From contig CACXGJ010000064.1 of assembly GCA_902767125.1 (NCBI GenBank), positions 1-13,914 of the forward strand: DNA of 13,914 nucleotides, given 5' to 3'. Below are positions 7,694 through 13,066 of the stretch, piece by piece. The notes below the pieces were generated by a model, which ran no database searches, was not told the DNA's origin, and saw only the letters and a program-made list of their open reading frames with translations. Each line of letters starts with the position of its first letter. Positions within the stretch are counted from its first letter, which is position 1. The stretch comes from an uncultured Ruminococcus sp. Lineage in GTDB: Bacteria; Bacillota; Clostridia; Oscillospirales; Acutalibacteraceae. Both the position numbers and the translations under genes were made by a program.

Positions 7694-8824
7694 TTATTTG
7701 GAATTGTCTGTTTTACGCAGAATTTTCAGTTTATTCATCGTATCTTTTCGTCTGACAGTAACAGCTCTTCCAAGTCTGCGAAAGAAAAGTACAGGCAGAA
7801 GAATTTTGTGCTTGTAGTAAAAAGGGTAGAATGATTTCAGATAATCCATCGGCAAAAAAACTCTTTCAATCAAAAACTTGAGTTTACCTTTTTTGCTACC
7901 TCCATTATTCCGAACAAAATTATTGATTTTATTTTCAATATTGCCATATGTTCCGGAAAAAATAATATAATCAAGCATCTCCCGATCTTTATCTTTAATT
8001 TGACCGCTCCCGAAAACATCAAATGCAAGCTGTCTTATTTTTTGCTCAAAGCTGTCGATGCCAAGCTTTACTGTTTCTGAAAGTATGTATGATTCATCAA
8101 GTTCATCGCCCAGCCTTTGCCATATCACATAGTTATCGAGCAGTGAGCGAAGCCCTGTTCCGCAATTATTATAATGCTTGTATTCATGTGCAGTGATATA
8201 TATGTACATATCACTACTGCTGAAATGATATCCATAATCATTTTGGCTGTCTTTTACAAGATATTTTGTTGCATCATGGTAATATTCATAAAATTCTTTT
8301 TTATGTACATAATTGAATAATCTTCTATGCATCTCAAAATTACTTACAGGCTTCTTGAAATATACATCATCATTTGCCTGCCCAAAGCTCTCACAACTGA
8401 ATCCAAGCTCAAGCATTATATCCTTTACTTTTTTTGCGTGTTCCTTATCAAAGAGAATATCAAAGTCCGCCATCTGCCTCAATCCCACCGATGGATACAG
8501 CTCTTTGATAACTATCCCCTTAAGCGGAGCATACCATATATGCTCCTGTTCCATTCTTTGAAAGAGCTTTTCCTTGTCGATATCCATAACGGTCACCTTA
8601 CGGATAGATTTAGCTTTTGCCTGAATGAATCTATTGTCATAAACGCCCGCTGATTCAAGGGCATATCCGACTATTGCAGCCAATGAATGTTTTTGGGCTG
8701 ACTGATAGAGATCACCAAGGTCAATATTATCTATTTTTTTTCTGTCAGGTACCGTTCCGTTGACCACACAGCCTGAAAGATATATAACATCGTATATTGA
8801 ATTACGGTATTCTTCATCTGTCAA
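7694..8824 (-). CDS. Nucleotidyltransferase-fold protein (NTP_transf_5 type)
   Basis: A 376-residue soluble protein of the nucleotidyltransferase superfamily. The core reads LKG at 101-103, YP at 110-111 and GLRQMADFDIL at 114-124, giving the paired acidic metal ligands Asp120 and Asp122; the part after that, including VSNFEMHRRLF (160-170) and a His-rich AHEYKHY (212-218), is usual for this group. Relatives occur in capsule and RiPP clusters, some beside HPr-kinase-like enzymes; the substrate is unknown, and nucleotidyl transfer to the neighbouring peptide is an inference. The start is a TTG at 8824, only 3 bases after the kinase stop, with GGGAG inside the kinase gene's end; no nearby in-frame ATG exists, so translational coupling is likely. 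The C terminus is strongly basic. Confidence 0.82.
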   Translation of the reverse strand: MTDEEYRNSIYDVIYLSGCVVNGTVPDRKKIDNIDLGDLYQSAQKHSLAAIVGYALESAGVYDNRFIQAKAKSIRKVTVMDIDKEKLFQRMEQEHIWYAPLKGIVIKELYPSVGLRQMADFDILFDKEHAKKVKDIMLELGFSCESFGQANDDVYFKKPVSNFEMHRRLFNYVHKKEFYEYYHDATKYLVKDSQNDYGYHFSSSDMYIYITAHEYKHYNNCGTGLRSLLDNYVIWQRLGDELDESYILSETVKLGIDSFEQKIRQLAFDVFGSGQIKDKDREMLDYIIFSGTYGNIENKINNFVRNNGGSKKGKLKFLIERVFLPMDYLKSFYPFYYKHKILLPVLFFRRLGRAVTVRRKDTMNKLKILRKTDNSK

Positions 8825-8827
8825 AAT

Positions 8828-9541
8828 TCAGTATTCTCCCTTCATGGCATTGTAGGAAATTTGGGCTGCAGAAATATCCATATTACACCCGAGCAGCCAA
8901 AGATCAATGTGTTCGATCATATTGTCGATAAGAGAAAGCGTTTTTAAAAGAGTATTTTTGTCAGAAGGTCTGTAACACTGCTGCAAAATTACCGAATAGG
9001 CTTCAGCTTCCGATATTTGCCTTATGTAATTTTCATCAGAACGGTTCAGGATACATATAGACTTGAGAGGTACAGAAATATTATTTCCAAGTCTATGTTT
9101 TCCGTTATAAGGTGTGCCAAAGACTGTAACACTATCATCACGGACACGAATCAAAGGTTTATCATCATTCACCATGATGGCTCGATCTGTGAGCAATTGT
9201 CTCCACAGCCTTGTATGAGTAGACTTTCCCATACCGCTTTTTGCAGTGAAAATATAGCATTGACCGTCAACGGATATTGCAGAGCCATGAAACAAAAATG
9301 TATCATACAGAGGCATTTTTTCGGCTATCTTGCGATATACTGCCAGTTCTTCGAGATATTCATCCGAATATTTGTAATCATCCTTTGACCTTTTGCGTTC
9401 AAAGCAAATATCATTTTCTGTTGTTGTCACGGTGAAGTCAGGTTTACCATCAAAGCGGTAATCGAAACAGTAATCATGAACTTTTTGATACAGAGAATCT
9501 ATCTGTATTATCTTATCTGCCATTTTATATGTACCTTTCAT
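8828..9541 (-). CDS. HPr-kinase-like serine kinase
   Basis: A 237-residue P-loop kinase of the HprK-related group. It shows FLFHGSAISVDG at 82-93, Walker A in AKSGMGKST (100-108, with Lys106 and Ser107), the acidic pair in NDDKPL at 125-130, and FGTPYNGKH at 141-149. It lacks the N-terminal domain of true HprK, which is over 300 residues, and the genomic context is not sugar uptake. Shortened relatives in lasso peptide clusters phosphorylate a serine of the precursor, so the 39-residue peptide upstream is the natural substrate candidate; this is inference. The start at 9541 (MKGTYK) is chosen for GAGGAG 8 bases upstream; an ATG six codons later also has a possible site. It is followed at 3 bases by the nucleotidyltransferase. 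Confidence 0.82.
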   Translation of the reverse strand: MKGTYKMADKIIQIDSLYQKVHDYCFDYRFDGKPDFTVTTTENDICFERKRSKDDYKYSDEYLEELAVYRKIAEKMPLYDTFLFHGSAISVDGQCYIFTAKSGMGKSTHTRLWRQLLTDRAIMVNDDKPLIRVRDDSVTVFGTPYNGKHRLGNNISVPLKSICILNRSDENYIRQISEAEAYSVILQQCYRPSDKNTLLKTLSLIDNMIEHIDLWLLGCNMDISAAQISYNAMKGEY

Positions 9542-9565
9542 GTAATCCGCTCCTCATAGTAATCA

Positions 9566-9595
9566 AGCGACAAACAGCAAAAGCCGTCTGCCGCT
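9566..9595 (-). promoter_or_regulatory. Intra-operon hairpin after the peptide gene
   Basis: On the minus strand AGCGGCAGACGG (9584-9595) pairs over 12 positions (three G-T wobbles) with CTGTTTGTCGCT (9566-9577) around a 6-base loop. It starts 28 bases after the peptide stop and ends about 25 bases before the kinase ATG. No T run follows, so it more likely acts as an mRNA stabiliser, processing site or partial attenuator that keeps peptide expression above enzyme expression. Confidence 0.6.
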
Positions 9596-9623
9596 CATCA
9601 TAGTCAGTCACTTTTAAGATTGA

Positions 9624-9743
9624 TCAGATGTCATCCTCACCGTCACCGCCACCCTCATTATTACCAGCTTCTGAAGTAACTATAACATCCTCTATATCAA
9701 ATTTTACTATATCAAAATCCACTTCTTTGTACTTTTTACTCAT
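9624..9743 (-). CDS. Small acidic peptide, putative RiPP-like precursor
   Basis: An ORF of 39 codons missed by longer cut-offs. It begins MSKKYKEVDFDIVKF, continues DIEDVIVTSEAG, and ends in a Gly/Asp/Glu-rich tail (NNEGGGDGEDDI) before TGA. An AGGTGGTGG site precedes the ATG and a good promoter lies about 45 bases upstream, so expression is well supported. The layout (short Lys-rich start, conserved-looking hydrophobic/acidic helix with a DVIVTS-type turn, then a flexible Gly-rich tail) recalls precursor-like peptides of Clostridia. Thr23 and Ser24 are the only Thr and late Ser after the leader-like part; Ser2 is the other Ser. It is the first gene of an operon with an HprK-like kinase and a nucleotidyltransferase and could be their substrate. 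No Cys is present, so no lanthionine or disulfide. The function is inferred from context only. Confidence 0.72.
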   Translation of the reverse strand: MSKKYKEVDFDIVKFDIEDVIVTSEAGNNEGGGDGEDDI

Positions 9744-9786
9744 GTCAACCACCACCTTTTTTTAAAAAAACACTATCTTACATTTC

Positions 9787-9816
9787 ATTATATCACAAAA
9801 TCATTTGACATGTCTA
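9787..9816 (-). promoter_or_regulatory. Promoter of the peptide-kinase-transferase operon
   Basis: On the minus strand a perfect TATAAT (9787-9792) lies 18 bases from TAGACA (9811-9816), which differs at one position from TTGACA. The start would fall near 9780, giving a leader of about 37 bases. The palindrome GACATGTC (9807-9814) overlaps the -35 box and could be an operator. Confidence 0.72.
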
Positions 9817-9870
9817 TGTAAAATATGCAAGTTTATTTATTATTGATTTTGTAAATTATGTAAATTATGC
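9815..9870 (-). repeat. Direct repeats upstream of the peptide promoter
   Basis: Plus-strand TATGTAAAATATGC (9815-9828) and TATGTAAATTATGC (9857-9870) differ by one base and are 42 bases apart, about four helical turns. A third partial copy, TTTGTAAATTATG (9847-9859), is offset 10 bases from the second. All lie beside or upstream of the -35 box, the place expected for activator sites. Confidence 0.45.
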
Positions 9871-9895
9871 TGAAATTTATCTTGGCTGTGAAATA

Positions 9896-9930
9896 GAAAC
9901 CTGCTTAAACTCTCGATTTAAGCAGGTTTC
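9896..9930 (-). terminator. Terminator behind the phosphohexomutase gene
   Basis: Perfect 14-base inverted repeat (GAAACCTGCTTAAA at 9896-9909, complement at 9917-9930) with a 7-base loop, 25 bases after the stop of the mutase gene, followed on the minus strand by TATTTC. It separates that gene from the peptide operon. Confidence 0.85.
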
Positions 9931-9955
9931 GTTCTAAATTTATCTGAAACTAATA

Positions 9956-11749
9956 TTATCTACGCTTTTTTTTGGGATTCCTACGTGAAGCGGAATTATT
10001 ACTTTTAGATGATGTTTTTGCTTCAGACTTTGTATCAACAACATGAGCTTCAACTTCGGTTTGTTTGCCAGTAGCAGGAGCTTTAGTTTCAGGTTTTGTG
10101 TCAGCAACAGGAACTTCAGTTTCAGGCTTTTTGTCAGCAACAGGAACTTCAGCTTCAGGCTTTTTGTCAGCCAAGGGAGCTTTAGCCTTGGGCTTCTTTG
10201 CGGCAACAGGCTTTTTACTTTCAGATTTAGTAGCGGCTTTCTTTACATATGTGTCAAGTCCTTCGCAATCCTCAAGAAATGGCTTTATTTTGGCATATAT
10301 CTTCTCAACACCGCCAACACTGTCACTTTCAATGTTAAGAGGCATTATCGGATCATGTACACTCAATCTGATCAAGAACCAACCATTGCCGTTTTCTTCA
10401 TCGAATGATACTCTTATTCCTTCATGGTTATCATCGGCAACCTTAAATTCCTCGTGGTCTTTGGAATATTTATAAAGGTCGGAGATAACTTTTTCACCAT
10501 ACTTACGGAAATCTTTTTCGTTTATATTGATCCTTATCTCCTTACTTTCGACAGGCTCCTTAAGGTCTTCAATAAGAGATTCGAGTTTTTTGCCCTCATT
10601 ACGGAGCTGAACGGCTTTTATAATTATCTTCGTGACGAGATAAGCACCATCATCAAGAAAATAATTTTCTTTCATTGCAGCGTGACCCGATGTTTCGATT
10701 GCGAGAGGACAGTCAACACCGTTTTTATTTTGTCTTACAGCCTCGTCAATGACATTTTTATAGCCTCTCTTGAAACGAAGATGCTTACCCCCCAGAGTAT
10801 TTTCGATAAATTCCTTCAAACCGCTTGAAGTTATGGAGTCTGTTACGATAAGACCTTTCCTGCCATGCTCAAGAGCAATAGCAGAAGCAAGTGCAACAAG
10901 ACGATTTCTGTTTATCTCGTTGCCATTTGAGTCAACTGCACCTCCACGGTCAACGTCTGTATCAAAGATAACACCAAGATCGGCTCCGAACTTTTTGACT
11001 GCATTACAGATTGATTCCATTGCCTTCGGATCTTCGGGATTCGGCACATGATACGGAAACATTCCATCCGGTTCAAGGTACTGACTTCCGGTTATTTCAG
11101 CTCCCAGAGCTTCAAGAACATCCGTTGCATAAAATCCGCCTGCACCGTTGCCTGCATCAACAACTATTTTGAAGCCCTTGAGAGGATGATGATAGTCATC
11201 CTTGGAGTTTATTTCTTTTTTGATCATTTCACGCAGGGAGCCTGCATAATAGCTCATGAAGTCAGTTTCAAAGATATCTCCCATGTCACTGAACGGCGGC
11301 TTTTTATCATCCTGTGCATATTCAAGTATTTCAGTGATATCATCACCCTCAAGACCGCCTGCACGGGTAAAGAACTTCAGACCGTTTCTGTAATAAGGGT
11401 GATGGCTTGCCGTTATCTGAATAGCAGCGTCACATTCCAATTCAACAGTTGTCATGAACATTGCAGGAGTTGAAGACATATTACAGTCAATTACAGACAC
11501 ACCCGCATTGAATAAAGTATTTTTTGTAACATCTGCTATACGTGGACCTGATATTCTTGAGTCACGTCCAACGGAGATTTTCATCTCCTTTGCAGATTTT
11601 CCTGTTTTGTCCGAGAGCCACATCATGAATCCGTTTACTATTGCCGCAACTGTTTCATCAGTCAGATTCACTTCATATCCTGCATTTCCAACAGCGACAC
11701 CTCTTATATCAGTTCCGCTTTTTAAATTCTTCCAAAAATCATTCAACAT
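9956..11749 (-). CDS. Phosphoglucomutase/phosphomannomutase with repeat tail
   Basis: Alpha-D-phosphohexomutase that interconverts hexose 1- and 6-phosphates for glycogen, nucleotide-sugar and envelope synthesis; cytoplasmic. All four family loops are visible in residues 1-503: active-site serine in TASHHP (Ser115), metal loop DTDVDRGG (263-270), sugar loop ETSGH (352-356) and a phosphate loop RLSVHDP (461-467) where most members have a Glu or Thr variant. The start at 11749 follows GGAGCG. What is odd is the C terminus: residues 504-597 are a low-complexity Ala/Lys/Pro/Glu tail with five 11-residue repeats (519-573, such as KPEAEVPVADK) and a basic end (NPKKKRR). Such tails are not part of the enzyme fold and may tether the protein to acidic partners or polymers. 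Terminator at 9896 follows; the gene appears monocistronic. Confidence 0.94.
   Translation of the reverse strand: MLNDFWKNLKSGTDIRGVAVGNAGYEVNLTDETVAAIVNGFMMWLSDKTGKSAKEMKISVGRDSRISGPRIADVTKNTLFNAGVSVIDCNMSSTPAMFMTTVELECDAAIQITASHHPYYRNGLKFFTRAGGLEGDDITEILEYAQDDKKPPFSDMGDIFETDFMSYYAGSLREMIKKEINSKDDYHHPLKGFKIVVDAGNGAGGFYATDVLEALGAEITGSQYLEPDGMFPYHVPNPEDPKAMESICNAVKKFGADLGVIFDTDVDRGGAVDSNGNEINRNRLVALASAIALEHGRKGLIVTDSITSSGLKEFIENTLGGKHLRFKRGYKNVIDEAVRQNKNGVDCPLAIETSGHAAMKENYFLDDGAYLVTKIIIKAVQLRNEGKKLESLIEDLKEPVESKEIRININEKDFRKYGEKVISDLYKYSKDHEEFKVADDNHEGIRVSFDEENGNGWFLIRLSVHDPIMPLNIESDSVGGVEKIYAKIKPFLEDCEGLDTYVKKAATKSESKKPVAAKKPKAKAPLADKKPEAEVPVADKKPETEVPVADTKPETKAPATGKQTEVEAHVVDTKSEAKTSSKSNNSASRRNPKKKRR
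10031..10195 (-). repeat. Coding 33-base tandem repeats
   Basis: Five in-frame 33-base units inside the mutase gene encode five 11-residue repeats (pattern K-P-E-x-E-V-P-V-A-D-K); the middle units are almost identical at DNA level while the outer ones are diverged. Recent unit expansion by slippage is the likely origin. Confidence 0.85.
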
Positions 11750-12250
11750 AATAAATACGCTCCTTTTTTTATTTCAACTGTAAAAAGATAAGCTGATTTT
11801 ATCAGCGTTCATCAACACATTACTTACAAGCTACATACTCTATCCTTTATTTATTCTAACATTACAAAATATGAAAAAAAGTATATGGTTGCAGTAAAAT
11901 GTCCGCTTCACTATAATCGTATACTATTTTTTCCAAAATGTCAATGACTTTATTTATTTCACAATGAGCATATTTCGACAGCTTTTTCAGATAACTCTAA
12001 AACATTCAAACCATAAAGACAATTTGTACAAAAATAACTTTCATAAATCATTTGTTTTATGCTTACAGACAGCAACACAAGGCAATTAATCCATTACTCT
12101 ACAAGCAAAATGCAAAAAATGAATGTACTTACTTGACATTTTTTTGAATAATTATTTATTTTTAACATATAAAAATATTTTAACCGAGCTATATTAACTA
12201 TAATAATGATCTTCTTGAACTGTTTTTATAAACAAAATACAAATTCGACA

Positions 12251-12265
12251 AATTTTGACAAAATT
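12251..12265. promoter_or_regulatory. Operator-like dyad upstream of the small gene
   Basis: AATTTTGACAAAATT is a perfect 7-base inverted repeat around one A, about 43 bases upstream of the -10 box at 12308. Half of it recurs just before (CGACAAATT at 12247-12255). It could bind a dimeric regulator; in AT-rich sequence chance is not excluded. Confidence 0.35.
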
Positions 12266-12307
12266 CACGTAAACCAAAGTGGTATAGAAATTTTCTTACG
12301 ATAGTTG

Positions 12308-12313
12308 TATAAT
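12308..12313 (+). promoter_or_regulatory. -10 box of the small plus-strand gene
   Basis: TATAAT at 12308-12313, 20 bases before the AAAGGAG site. The hexamer 17 bases upstream (TAGAAA, 12285-12290) is a poor -35, so an activator or another sigma factor may be involved. Confidence 0.55.
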
Positions 12314-12349
12314 ATCCGTGAAATGAATTTTTTAAAGGAGATTTTTACG

Positions 12350-12604
12350 ATGAATAGTAAAGATACTTATATTTATGAAATTACTGAAGGTGAGGAGTTT
12401 GTAGAACAGATCGGTAAAATCAAATCCTACGGCATAATGATCTGCAACTCCGACAAGAATCTCGCTAAACAAAAAAATGAATCCAGCCGTGTAGACAATA
12501 TTTCGTCTGATTACAACAAAATTGTGGATTTTAAAAAATTACTCGAAGAAAATGAACTCTATCCGATACATCTGCATGATGTTGTCGAAGATTTCTTGGC
12601 ATAA
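12350..12604 (+). CDS. Small protein resembling DUF6514
   Basis: An 84-residue acidic cytoplasmic protein. It begins MNSKDTYIYEITEGEE, has YGIMI near residues 29-33, a D-N-I-S-S-D stretch (48-53) and ends ELYPIHLHDVVEDFLA. The order (Y-x-Y-x-I-T, YGI, D-I-S-x-D, then L-x-P-I-H-L-x-D-V-V-E-D-F-L at the end) resembles the Clostridia family DUF6514, whose function is unknown; this is recalled from family pattern, not searched. The start at 12350 is set by AAAGGAG 9 bases upstream; an in-frame ATG at 12305 lies across the -10 box and is rejected. It stands alone between a promoter and a terminator, and a dyad upstream suggests regulation. Confidence 0.68.
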   Translation: MNSKDTYIYEITEGEEFVEQIGKIKSYGIMICNSDKNLAKQKNESSRVDNISSDYNKIVDFKKLLEENELYPIHLHDVVEDFLA

Positions 12605-12674
12605 AAAGAATATCATCTATGAGGATAAAATACATCAAACTAAAATAAAGTAATTATATGCCAATAATGGCAAA

Positions 12675-12712
12675 AAAGCGTGTAAAGCTATCATAAATAG
12701 CAAACACGCTTT
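12675..12712 (+). terminator. Terminator of the small plus-strand gene
   Basis: Two-tier hairpin: outer 9-base arms AAAGCGTGT (12675-12683) and complement (12704-12712), inner 5-base arms GCTAT/ATAGC (12687-12691, 12697-12701), followed by ATTTATTATAATAT. It lies 70 bases after the stop at 12604. Confidence 0.75.
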
Positions 12713-12789
12713 ATTTATTATAATATATTGGCATATTTCGATGTGCATTTGTTGGACATTATTTGCAGGCAAATGACTTTGCCGTTTAA

Positions 12790-12930
12790 TATCGTCAGCA
12801 GTACAGACAGACTTATCACAAGAGGATTGGTAGAAGGCTTGGCAATCTGCCCGGAAAAATCAATGTCAGTGATGAACTGTGTGTAAAATATCTTCCAAAT
12901 AAGCCGAATTTTGCAACAGCAGTGAAATAA
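12790..12930 (+). pseudogene. Possible gene remnant, unrecognised
   Basis: A plus-strand frame of 46 codons after a TAA at 12787 reads YRQQYRQTYHKRIGRRLG, then NLPGKINVSDELCVKYLPNK, then PNFATAVK and a TAA. The basic then mixed composition looks like a protein C terminus, and codons upstream of the stop (VGHYLQANDFAV) continue the same frame. There is no ribosome binding site or start. It may be debris from a lost gene; a chance frame is equally possible. Confidence 0.2.
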
Positions 12931-12970
12931 TCGAAAATAGAAGCCTATTTGACAACCAAAAAACAATAAG

Positions 12971-13008
12971 AAAGCAGTATATGAGGAGTGACTTTCATAT
13001 ACTGCTTT
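12971..13008 (-). terminator. Terminator of the amt-glnK fusion gene
   Basis: Perfect 14-base inverted repeat (12971-12984 and 12995-13008) with a 10-base loop, 58 bases after the fusion gene's stop, followed on the minus strand by CTTATTGTTTTTTGG. Confidence 0.82.
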
Positions 13009-13066
13009 TATATTATGAATAACACCATCCGTAATCCCCGTGAAGATGTCATCATAAACTGTATTT

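Larger units (their letters stand above)
11750..12349. other. 600-base AT-rich gap between divergent genes
   Basis: Very AT-rich. It holds the ribosome binding site of the mutase gene, a small hairpin in its leader (GCTGAT at 11792-11797 with ATCAGC at 11801-11806), a weak minus-strand promoter candidate near 11845-11875, a doubtful 30-codon Cys-containing ORF (11959-12051, minus), a dyad at 12251-12265 and the promoter of the next plus-strand gene. No RNA gene was recognised. Confidence 0.5.
12605..13066. other. 462-base gap with terminators and possible debris
   Basis: Contains two hairpin terminators (12675-12712 and 12971-13008). Between them, positions 12743-12930 on the plus strand carry protein-like frames broken by stops and a frame change, of no family I recognise. 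No intact gene was found. Confidence 0.5.

Noticed and set aside
10031..10195. Regular 33-base repeats considered as a CRISPR array
   Set aside because: The units are contiguous without spacers, in frame with a coding gene and encode an 11-residue protein repeat.
9940..10206. Minus-strand ORF with Leu/Lys repeats
   Set aside because: It is the out-of-frame reading of the 33-base repeats in the mutase tail; its periodicity is inherited from the real frame.
10065..10475. Plus-strand ORF with repeated SGFLSATGT-like units
   Set aside because: Antisense shadow of the same repeats over a well-supported gene; no ribosome binding site.
12134..12162. TTGACA with a TTATTT 17 bases on, in the AT-rich gap
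   Set aside because: It is almost 200 bases from the next gene, has a poor -10, and such pairs are common by chance in this composition.
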